A stretch of DNA of 64,000 nucleotides, from positions 39,706,561 through 39,770,560 of the forward strand of contig CM034240.1 of assembly GCA_019916065.1 (NCBI GenBank). The letters run 5' to 3'. Numbering within the stretch: the stretch's first letter is position 1; each line of letters opens with the position of its first letter. The notes beneath the pieces are model-generated. The model saw only the letters and a program-made list of their open reading frames with translations. It ran no database searches and had not been told where the DNA came from. A program made the position numbers and the translations under genes. Shown in pieces: positions 25,166 through 36,000 of the stretch. This DNA is from Vitellaria paradoxa (Eukaryota > Streptophyta > Magnoliopsida > Ericales > Sapotaceae).

Positions 25166-25443
25166 TGTTGGGAAATAGAGATAGAAGTAGAATTGCTGAA
25201 GTTTTTAAGTGAGAGAGTGCTGCTACACTTCTTGAAGAGAAGAATTAGATTTCCCTTGTATTTTGAAAGGTGCTAGACACAGCTTTATATAGAAGCTGTA
25301 TATAGGAAATTACATAGAGAATTTAACATTCTAGGGACTTAGCAAAACATTAAATAAGCCTAGAAAAACAATAGAAAATTAAATGGATGACAGCCGACTC
25401 ATTGGAATTAAACAATGACTTTTGACTCACGGTTTTCCTCACA
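25166..25443 (-). repeat. Copia-1 5' LTR
   Basis: 278 bp, seven differences from the other LTR, five of them A here where the other has G (plus strand). Confidence 0.95.
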
Positions 25444-25506
25444 GTATCCCTGTATCTGTATCTACAGTTTGGACACTTTTTTAATTGAGTCCTCGTATGG
25501 CATGGG

Positions 25507-26066
25507 TGTGATCATGGTACCCCGGATTAGGTGTGTAAAGAAGTCCGACTACACGTAAGAAGAAGGGTCTCAACATTAAAATTTAGGTGTTAAGGTGAGG
25601 GAAGTCCATCTCTTATATGGGGGGAGGGATAACTTTCTAATGGGCCGATGTGGGGATAACTTTTAATAGTCTCGTTACGCTGGCCTGCATGGACATAGGC
25701 ACAGCGTGGACTTTGGTGAGATCTAGTTGAAAATCCACTCTGATATCATATAAAGACGCTCTGATACCATGTAAGGAAACTCGACTACGCATAAGAGGAG
25801 GCTCTGATACCATGTAGAGACGCTTTAATACTATTTAAAGAAGCTTGACTACACATAAGAGGAGGGACGAGATTTTCAACTGGGCCTCACCAATGTTCAT
25901 GCTATACCTATGGCCATGCAGGCCAGCGTAAGGGGGCTATTAGAAGTTGTCCCTATATTAGTCCATTAGAAAAGTTATTCCCCTATATATGAGATGGGCT
26001 TCCCTCACCTTAACACATAGGTTTTAAGGTTGAGATCCCTCCTTTTATGTGTAGTTGGGCTTTTTA
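25507..26066. mobile_element. Palindromic TRIM derivative with central PBS-like array
   Basis: The left arm (about 25527-25680) is the TRIM LTR in reverse orientation (GTTAAGGTGAGGGAAGTCCA, TGGGCCGATGTGGGGATAAC), then reversed TRIM interior (CGCTGGCCTGCATGGACA). The right arm (about 25872-26066) is TRIM interior and LTR in forward orientation (CAACTGGGCCTCACCAATGT, CCAGCGTAAGGGGGCTATTA, CTTCCCTCACCTTAACAC). Between them GCTCTGATACCATGTA and related units repeat three to four times with CGACTACGCATAAGAGGAGG. Neither arm has its full partner LTR. Confidence 0.75.
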
Positions 26067-26670
26067 CAGGGTGATAGGCACATGGGTGGTATCTTCCAGA
26101 AATGTTCCCACTGGGGGGGGGGGGTTGATGTGGAGTCCTCGCTGATGGGTAGGAAGCTGGTATTTCCAAGGGATTGGTATTTGGATGTCTATGGTTGAGC
26201 ATTATGTGCAATTGCCCTGTTGCTAAGTGACAGACTATCAATGGGGTGACATACAACCATAGATCTACGTAACTTCACTAGGAAGAAGAAGACGGAGAGA
26301 GGAAAGTTTGTTGAGGTTTTGGTGAAGGCTCTTTATTTTTGCAGCTACACTTCTTCTTTGTTAGCCTTTTCTTTTTCTTATTTACCCCAATTATGTTTTA
26401 AACTATGGTCTGTAAAATCAGTGCTCATGCCCTGCCAATTCGTTTGGTTTTTCTGTAGCTTCCTGAAAATGTTTTGATTGGTGAAGGTGCAAAAAGCCTG
26501 CAATATTTTGTTACTTCTATCATCTCTTTTGTGCGGAAATTCACTGCTTACAGTTAGTCGTGCAGATAAACTTGCTTGTCTCTTCGTTTTGTTCTGTTTG
26601 TTACTATGTTTGTTAGTATGTTTACCCACTTGTTTAAACTGAGCTCTGCAAACATTTTTGACTTGTGTAG
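26067..26670 (+). other. Stretch upstream of MORC exon A
   Basis: No exon or element was recognised. A G10 run lies near 26116, followed by T-rich sequence that fits the 3' end of an intron before 26671. If MORC exon 1 is upstream, this is intron 1. Confidence 0.5.
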
Positions 26671-27005
26671 TGACGATGAACTTGGAGAAGTGGATGTGAA
26701 AGCTGTTAAACTGAGGCTGGATTTGGCTAGGGGTTCAATGCAACAAAAAGAGCACCAGAAAGCTGATTTACTTATGCATCAGAAGTCAGAAACCCATTCT
26801 AGAAGACGAGAATCTGAGGAAAATAGAAGCTCAAACAGTCCAAGTACTGGTCAGAGTAGCACCACCATCTTGGATCAACAGCGGTCTCCAATTGATGATA
26901 CAAGCCTCTCTTCTACATCACCTATTTGTTCAGCACCAGTCTGTCGGCAATTTTGGAAAGCTGGAAACTATGATGAGGGGCTTGCTTCTAAATCTGTACT
27001 TAAAA
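26671..27005 (+). CDS. MORC: MORC exon A: acidic/Ser-rich N-terminus and CRQFWKAGNY motif
   Basis: The exon reads DDELGEVDVKAVKLRLDLAR, then a low-complexity stretch rich in Ser, Gln, Glu and Lys, then SAPVCRQFWKAGNYDEG, the conserved lead-in to the MORC ATPase. The acceptor chosen is TTGTGTAG before 26671. The same frame is open upstream to 26576, so an earlier acceptor is possible. The donor is A|GTATTC after 27005: the last A plus AT of the next exon makes Asn, giving the expected NG-YLH-HP sequence. The reading frame otherwise stops at 27017 inside the intron. Confidence 0.88.
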
Positions 27006-30000
27006 GTATTCTTCCATGAGGCATTTTATCTTTATGCTTTCACATTATGTCTTAGTAACTTGATATTAGGATCAAAGTTGTTAAAATCTTGATTTAAATC
27101 TTAAAATTTTACTATTTTACAATGTTAGGGTGAGAAAATTTGTTAAATTGTATCAAAAATCTTAAAAGGGGTAAAATAAGTAAAACTTCGATTTTATAGG
27201 CAATTTTATTGATTTTAAAAATTGAGGGGTTTTTGTTTAATTTTTGTCAAGCAAAATAGTCTTCCCCCCTTCTCTTCCTTTCCAAATGATAGGCTACAAG
27301 TTTTTCACTTGTTACTTTTTTTAGTAGATTTTTCTAACCGTGTAACATTACTCGTTCCTATACTAGTTGAGGACCATGTGCATTTTTCCACCAAATTTAC
27401 TATTGTAAATTACATGTAGTAGTTAGGATAAAAACCAAGAATAAAATGTTTCGAATACATTTCTAGTCTTACAAAATTAAGCTAAAATGAAGTTAATATT
27501 TTAATGTCAATTGTATAGGTCACACCAAACACTTTAAAGGTTTCAATTGTTAGAGTTGGGTAAAAGGGGTATGAAGCCGGGGATAGAATTTTTTGTGAGC
27601 TTCGTTGAGGGTTCATTTTGTCGATATGGTTGGGTCTTTGTGTATGACATTTTATCGATGCTTGTTTTTTCTCTCCTCTTTTTAATTAAATTCGTTATTT
27701 ATCAAAGAAAAAAGAAAAACAAATGTAAATAAAGAAACTGTAGTATAATAGACTGTTTTCACTTGATAGGCCGTGGGTAAATTCTTACGATTTTGCGATT
27801 CGATTTTTTGGACCCTCCACCTAGAATGTAGAATCTCGATTTTAACAACCTTGTTTCAGATCACATGAGGATCTAATAATAGGCAAAAGAAAAGGCAACG
27901 AACTGGACCACTGAAATAACTTGCTGGCTTAATATTTCAAGTTTGGTTGTGCCAGTTTCCAAGTTTGAGTTTCTCAGTTAAATGTTTTCTGTCCCCATTC
28001 AGTCTGATACACACAAACATGTAGTCCTAGTGATTTGATTTTGGATGGTCTATTTTGACTCTGAAATCTGGGTTTTTTGGTACGCAGATGGCAGTAGTTA
28101 TCTACATATTCACCCAAAGTTCCTTCATTCAAATGCGACATCACATAAATGGGCCTTTGGTGGTAAGTCCACTTGCATAATTTAACAAACACCTTGTTGT
28201 ATTCACTGGTCAATTCTAACATCTTGAATGCTCTGCATCTTTTTACTGTTACAATCTCTGATATCATCTCTACTTTTGGATTCATTTTTGCAGCCATTGC
28301 AGAGTTGCTTGACAATGCTGTTGATGAGGTATTTTTGATCCACTATCTTAAGTAGTATACTCTGTTATTTTAGTTCTCTGTGTGATGCTGAGTTGATTTA
28401 AAATTGCAAATGATCTATGTAAGAACTAGATTATACTTGGCTGATTTCTTCAGATGAATAACGATAATTTTGTTTTTCTTGTATGCTATGTGCTGGAGGC
28501 CTTTCTAGGTATAGCCATGTGAAGTCAAAGCTTAATACAGAAACAAAATGTTATTGGGAGTTCGTTTAAACATATTTTTGAAACCCATAAAAGAAGGGAA
28601 GGGGGAGGGTGTGTTCTTTGGCTGCCTTTATGTACTCGTCATTCTTATTCAAAAATTATTCTTTTCTTTTACTTATAATACCATTGTTTTTTTTTTATTT
28701 ATTATTATTTTTATGTATATATATGGCCCTTCTTGTTGAAGATTTATTTTTCTTTTGTTTTATTTATATTTATTTATTTTCTTTGACATGAGCATTGATG
28801 TTGAAGACCTAGAGTGTTTGTAGCTTGGATAATGAATCTATAATGCATTTTACCTTTATTCTTTTGCCATTTCTAAATTTGTTCTTTCTTCTAACTTTCT
28901 TATGTTTTTTTTGGTAAGTATTTCTTAAGGTTTTCCTTATTAACCAAAAAATGGTGCTTACACCTAGGTTTTATCTTTAGTAGCATAGTTTATGTAAGGT
29001 TTTATGTTGGCAAATCCAAACAAATCTTGAATTAAATATGGCAGATTTGTATGTTTTCTAATTTGAAAGGGAAAATAATTCCAAAATATCTGCAAGTTAC
29101 TGAAGGGAGGTAAAATTGCAATTTAAGTCCAACTAAGAGTAAAGAAGAAGGCTGCACAGATCAAAAAATACGCGCAAAATTCCAGTGCACATCGCAGTTA
29201 GCCCGCAGGGAGCGCGAGACAGTGAGCTAGCTTTTATTTAAGCTTGGAGTCAATGGGTCTGTAGGATGCGTGAGGGTTCGAGCAAAGCGCGTAGGCACAA
29301 TGCAGGGAGCTCGATGGCTGTATTTAGATATTTTCTGGAAGATTTTATTTTCATTTAGGAAATCTATTTTTAGGAAATTTGTTATGTATTCGAGTCCTAA
29401 TTGGAATAGGACTTTGTATCTCTATGTATATGTACTCAGTCTTAATGAACAATATGCACATACTTGGGGGACATATTATAGAGACTTAGAGAGAGAGATT
29501 CTTTATTTGTGAGAGCTTAACGGTCTTTCTCGTACTTTTTTTTTTAATTCTTTCTCTATTTGGGAGAGCTTAACGGTCTTTTTCTTACTTTTTTTTTATT
29601 CTTTCTTTACTTTCTGTGACTCAAAAAGTCCACTTGTTAGGGTTTATCGAGTGATTCGAACAAGAGTGACGAAAGGATTTGTGCGAGTGAATCGTAGTGA
29701 ATTCGAGTAAAGTCTTTTAACCTATTGATAGTAGAATTTTACTCGAGGTTTTTCTTCTTGTTAAAAGGTTACCTCGTTAATCCCCTAGTGCTACTCTCTT
29801 TACTCTGTGTGTGATTGCTCGATTCGGGAAATTTCAGTTTAGTTAATTTGTCTCTTTCTTTCTTGGCTATATTTTATTTATTTGGTCTTAAGCTCGTTAC
29901 AATCTCCCTTCTCTGGTGGTAAGCATGTCTCTACGATTCATTAGAAACTCTAAGCCATTTCTTGAAGTTAATGTTGATGTGAAAACCTGTAGGCAAAACC

Positions 30001-33000
30001 CTAAATGTGGCTAGTTCTTTCTAGTGGGGAACTGGCATAAGACAACTAGTATCATAGGCTTCATAGCCAACTAGAGAATGCAACCATGCATTTTTTTAGT
30101 TCGGGGTGAGGTGGGGTGAGGCACCGCAGTGCGGGTGTGGGTCCATTGGTTAGGTTACCATGGGTTAGACGGGGGAGGCTACTTAGGTTGTACATGCTTG
30201 TATTGAGTCTCACATTGGACGTGTATAGGTAAGAGCGGGTGTGGTGAATCCCAAAATGTGACTATTCCTTTTTGGTTTGTGATACCTTGTTTAGCCTCAT
30301 GATGAAGTCAATGTTTACTTTAATGTTTATCAAAGGAAAACTCTTATTTTTTGCATGCCGAGTATTATGACTTTTTATGTTTTACGTTCCATGTTTATTC
30401 TATTTATAGATACAAAACGGGGCCACCTTTGTCATTGTAGATAAAACCTCAAATCCGAGGGATGGAAGTCCAGCCTTGTTAATTCAAGGTACCTTATTTC
30501 TTGTACCCTAAAAATTGCAAAATGATGATGGCTAATTTGGTTTTGGGGACTTCTAATTGACATTATCACCTTTCGCTAACTTCTTATTTAAATTTGTCGT
30601 TCAAAACTTGATTCTTGACAATTAGATGACGGTGGTGGTATGGACCCAGAAGCACTACGGCGTTGTTTAAGTTTTGGCTTTTCAGATAAGAAGTCAAACT
30701 CAGCCATTGGACGTTGTATGGATCCTACGGGCTCATTTTAAAACTCATTTGTTTTCTTTTTTAATATTAATTGGTTGACGTGTAGCTTTTCAGATGGAAA
30801 TGGCTTCAAGACCAGCTCTATGAGACTTGGGGCAGATGTTATTGTCTTCAGTTGCCATTTCAAGGAAAGGTTTGAGGCCAATGATGCTGTCTTTTGTTTT
30901 CCTTTAAACCATAGATATTTATATATTGTGCAGTTTTGCTGGTCTGTTTGCATTCTTTGTTGTTTTGCCATTTTGTTAGGTAAGCTTCAGTTAATCACTT
31001 GACCACAGTTAATCATTTGAGCACCCCTAATATTATGGTGCTTTGTTGCATTCTTTATATGCACATAAATGTTAGTTATGCTTCAATCTGCACAAGCAGA
31101 GAAGTTCTTTAACACAAGTTACTACTTAAAAAGTATTATTTGTACATGCACACATGTATTTTCTTGACTAACGCAGCATGGAGGAAATTGTCCATAGCTG
31201 TATAATTGTCCTTCATGGTGGAAATACGGTAGTGCTCTTGGGTTGACTAATGCAGCATCTGCTTTTTCCTCGGGTAGTGATCCTTTTACCTGATAGTTAA
31301 TATAGTATGCCTCCGGTCTTTAGGCATTGAAATAAAATTGCGCTCACCTTTACGTGGGTTTTCCTGACACTTGAGGCATTGTTATTGTGGCTGCTTCCTT
31401 AGCCATACTTGGCCAATGGTATCCTTGCCTTGATGTCCTCTGATAAAGGCTAGTTTCTTTTGTTCCGCATGGTCGTTCATGCATATTTTCCAGCTTTTCC
31501 TTTGCCTCATTTCTGCCCTATGCATCTTGCCAAGCAACCTCGTGGAGCTCTAAAATATAGTAACCCTTGATAAAGGGTGTAATACTGGAGATCAGCCATT
31601 GGAATCTTTCCTTTGTGAAGATTTAATTCCTTTATCACAGGAGCTCTGCAATCATTTGCTTCTTTTTCTGGGAATATGTTGCGGACAAAATGAGGGAGAG
31701 TCTGTTTCATGACTTCTATGCTGGTGGGTTCCTCTCCTACTTTGACCTTGAAGGCTAAGGTTGTGAGTGTGTCTAGGTGCCAGCTGCTTGATATTGGCAC
31801 ATGCTCCATTCGGACGCCATTGAACTTGGAAATGAGCCATTTAATGATGGTTCTCTAGGAAATCAGATATGGTTCGTTGATCGGATATTCCCCATTAGTT
31901 TGTTTTATCACCAACTTGGATTCTTTTTATGCATACCCGGGTAATCCCAAGATCATTCACCAAGATCAATACCCTGGTAATCCCGAGATCAACGCCTCAC
32001 CAAGATCAATACTTTGGTAATCTCTAACCATATCCGTGTTTATTGTAGATCAAAAGTCTTCTATGTTTGATGCTTCACGATGAACTCCATTGACTAATTC
32101 TCTGCAGAAAAAGTCAATCCCACAATAAAGTCTCTTACGAAAGCATGGTTCTTTTTTTTTTTTTTTTTTAAAGAAAATAGAGTGAGAAGAAGGCATCTTA
32201 TAATCAGTTCTCAAAATTGATTCACCTACTCCATTGAAGCTTTTCTACTTAAGGTCCACAGATCTTTGTTCTTGATATCAAAGAGGACAACATATAAGAT
32301 GTTTTTGGATTTTAGAGGTTGGGAAAAAGAGAGGAAGAAAATATTAGTGAGCACATTGAGTCATTGAGACGGTAGAATAGTAACTCTTTTTCTGAACTCC
32401 AAATGATATGAAGTTGAAGAAATTGGATGAGGAATATCAAACTTGCCTCAAGTTTCTGCTTTGTTCTTGCAAAGAAGCAATGAAAAGCAAGGAAATATCT
32501 CTGACAAAGTTGTTTTATCAGTCACATTGTTTTTTGTCAAATTCTTTGCTCCAAATAGCTAACAAAACAGAGTGAATAGAGGCTCTTGTCAGGGATGCAA
32601 CGATCATTTATTTTAAGTCGTCGTTATATCTCTCCTGCAGCCCTGCTTTCCTTCCTCTCCAAATATATATATATATTATTAAAAAAAATTTCTTTGGGTA
32701 AATTGTTCACATTTTTATTCGAACCATATTGTAGAAAATTTAGCAACTTAATATTCTTAATTATTCCATCTTTTCTTTTATTAAGTAACTTGGTTTTTCT
32801 TATCATATTGTTCTTTATTTAATCCTTTCATCTTCTTACTATTATCCCATGATCAGGAAGTTAACCCAAAGCATTGGTCTTCTATCGTATACATTTCTGA
32901 CGCAAACAGGACATGACCGAATAGTAGTTCCCATGGTGAGTTTGCCTTGCCATTTATGTTGGTCCATGCATATGAGTGCTTTTGAAGGCTAATTTGCATT

Positions 33001-36000
33001 TATAAAAAAATACATGTCAATTTGGTGGAGTAAGAATTAGACTATCAATGTCATTTGGGCTTGTTAATGGCAATTCCCATGTGGTTATTGATTAAACATT
33101 TTGCTTCATACACGACATAGATGCCATATTGGCAACCTAATTCGAAGATAAAAAGTTGACCTGATTTTTTATTACATATGTTTTCACTGGCAAATACCCC
33201 GTGCTTACAGCACTACTCAACTAAAATTAAATATGCATGCATTTGAAATTAAAATATATTAGCACATTTTTCCTTTTCAAAAACTCAAAATAAATTTCCT
33301 TTTCATTGTATTTTTCCTTTCAGAAGAACTAAAACATAATTTGAAAGCTATCAACTAAATACCCAATACAAACTCGAAATCCAATATCATCATTACATTT
33401 ATAATTCAACCAAAAGATCAAAGAATAACATTAATACCGAGGAGCAAAATTTTGTTCTTTCTCAATGTAACTCTTTAGATACTATCATTAAATTCAACTC
33501 AATGGTCTATCAGAATATGAAGTGACCCAAAGATTGAGTTGGAGTTTGAGAGGAATAAAAAATAAAAAAAATTGTATTTGACTCAAAGATTTGTAAAATT
33601 ACAAAAAATAAAGTGGTGAATATAGTGCTGCACAAAATTTAGTAATAATTTTTTATTAGTTTTATAAAGATAAATTAAAAATATTATTATTAATCATATA
33701 TTGTGATGGTTTGGCCATATTAGAAGGCGTCTAGCAGAAGCACCTGTTAGAAGGTATGAAAGTATGGAGATTGTCAGGAGTAGGAGAGGTAGAGGAAGTC
33801 CTAAGAGAAGCTGGAAATAAATTATTAAACATGACCTGACTTACCTAGATCTATCGGAGGACATGGCTCTAAACAGATCTAATTGGCGTCGACAAATCCA
33901 TATAGCCGACCCCACCTACTAGGAAAAGGCTTGGTTTGATTTGGTTCGGTTTATTATTAATCATATATTGTGCTTCATAAAAAAATAGTCAACCTTACCA
34001 ATTTAAATTTAAAATTAGAATTTAGGGGGGGGGGAGATCACTCCCCCAAGACAAATGTTATTCAAATATTTGTAAAAATAAAAAAAAAAAAGTAGAATGA
34101 TGAATATAAAGAGTGCCACATAGGATTTGATAAAATTTATAATTGGTTTTATAAAAATAACTCAAATAAAAATATTATTATTAATCATTTGTGCTTTATA
34201 AAATAAAAAAATATAGTAAGTGTGACTAATTTAAATTTAAAATTAAAATTTAGAAAAATAACTACTACTGAGCTTAATTAATATTCAATTTTTTTAATAC
34301 TTTTTAATTTTAAAAATACTAAGAGTTGTTATTATAAAAAAAAATAACCTAATTATTATTTAAGCTTTTTTTATTTGTGTTTTTTTAGTTCAGCTCCATT
34401 TTTTATTTACATTTTTAATTTAATTACTAATGTAATTGAAATATATAAATTTCACAATTGTATTAAAGTTTTAAGCAAATGGGTCCCATTTTAGAACTCA
34501 CAAGCAAGTGAATTCCTTTTCAAAACCCAAAAAAGTGGGTCTTTCTTTAGAATACATGAGTTTTTTACATTTATTATTTATTAAAATCATATGCCGCAAT
34601 TCTAGTATTTTTAAGAGATAAAAGAAGATGTGAAGTTGTTGTGTTTTAGCAATGTAGGACAAAGAAACATTGTGAATGTAAAAGATCTTATTCATTCGTT
34701 AAAAAATAAAATTTAATCTCAGCCGTTGGATCTTAGTTTGTGAGAAGGACATTTTCAAAAACTACCCTGTTTTATTATATAGAATGTTTTATTATATAGA
34801 AAGTATAGATAGTCAATCTTACTAATTTAAATTTAAATTTAAAATTTATTAAAAAAATTTATTCTCCGAAGACTAATTTTATTCAAATATTTATAAAAAT
34901 AAAAATAAAAAGTAGAATGATGAATATAAAGAGTGTCATATAAGAGTTGATAATAAATTTTTAATTAGTTTTATAAAAATAAATGAAAAAAAATATTATT
35001 ATAATCATACGTGCTTTATAAAATAAAATAAATATTGTAAATGTGATTAATTTAAATTTAAAATTAGAATTTAGAAAAATAACTAGTCCAAAGCCTAATT
35101 AATATTAGATTTTTTTTATAATTTTAAATTTTAAAAATAATAAGAGTTGTTGTTATAAGAAAAATAACCTAATTATTATTTAATTTTTTTATTTGTGTTT
35201 TTTTAGTTTAACTCCATTTTGTAATTTGGATTTTTAATTTAATTACTAATGTAATTGAAATATATAAATATAACAATTATATTAAATTTTTAAGCGAGTC
35301 CTATTTTGGAAACCTATAAGCAAGTGAATTCTTTTTCAGAACCCAAAAAAGTGGGTACCTTTTTAGAACCCATGAGTTTTTTACATTTATTATTTATTAA
35401 AATTATATGTCACAATTCTAGTGCTTTTATAGGCAAAAGAAAAGGTGAAATTGTTGTTTTTTAGTGATGTGGGACAATGAAATATTGTGAATGTAGAAGA
35501 TCTTAATCATTCGTTGAAAGATAAAACTCAATCTTAACTGTTTGATCTTAGTTTGTGAGATGGACATTTTCAAAAAGATGCTGGGGGTTCCCTCTTGTAT
35601 TCTAAGAATAAGAACAGATTTTGACAATTGTATTTGGTCATATATTAATGGTTGGGGGCTAGTGAATTAGGTTGTAAACCTTTGTTACTGTGTTGTAGTT
35701 CTCTATTTTGTGGCTTGTTATCAGTAATTGGCAATTGTTGTTTTGTTTGTTGCTGCTGGGTTTTCTTAACATCCTAAAATGTACCATATATTGCATGCAT
35801 GAGTTCTCAACTTCTTGTGTATGATGCAGGTGGATTATGAGTTAAACACATCTACTGGCACATTGGAAACCTTAGACCGGTATGGTAAAGAACATTTCGT
35901 GTCTAATCTTTCCATGCTGTTGCAATGGTCCCCATTTTCAACAGAAAAGGAGCTTTTGAAACAAGTAGGCTTCTACTTTGTTGTGTTTTATTTACCTTCC

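Larger units (their letters stand above)
20728..25443 (-). mobile_element. Copia-1 LTR retrotransposon, near complete
   Basis: The 4.7 kb element has 278-bp LTRs (20728-21005 and 25166-25443) with TG..CA ends, flanked by GTATC on both sides (20723-20727 and 25444-25448). The LTRs differ at seven positions (2.5%). A primer-binding site TGGTATCAGAGC (25150-25161) and a polypurine tract AGAGGGGAAT beside the 3' LTR are present. Domain order gag, CCHC knuckles, protease, integrase, RT, RNase H identifies Copia. Several frame lesions make it non-autonomous now. Confidence 0.96.
19669..25497. mobile_element. 0.9 kb inverted-repeat element, copy 2, split by Copia-1
   Basis: This copy starts CTGTGTTACTCGGACTCG and follows copy 1 landmark by landmark to 20722, then resumes after Copia-1 at 25444 with GTATC-CTGTATCTACAG and GACACTTTTTTAATTGAGTC. 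TGGCATGGG occurs on both sides (19660-19668 and 25498-25506), a possible 9-bp target duplication. Its right end is shorter than copy 1. A 41-bp LINE tail (20445-20485) is also nested in it. Confidence 0.65.
32936..35829 (+). other. MORC intron G-H (2.9 kb)
   Basis: The intron is dominated by a very AT-rich tandem repeat with unit near 820 bp (about 33590-35580), one copy of which was split by a truncated RTE LINE at 33706-33950. A G-run occurs near 34025. No coding sequence apart from the RTE remnant was seen. Confidence 0.8.

Noticed and set aside
29109..29900. Claiming a solo LTR with GTTAC target duplication
   Set aside because: The right end would not finish in CA, and a 5-bp match can occur by chance; kept only as a low-confidence feature.
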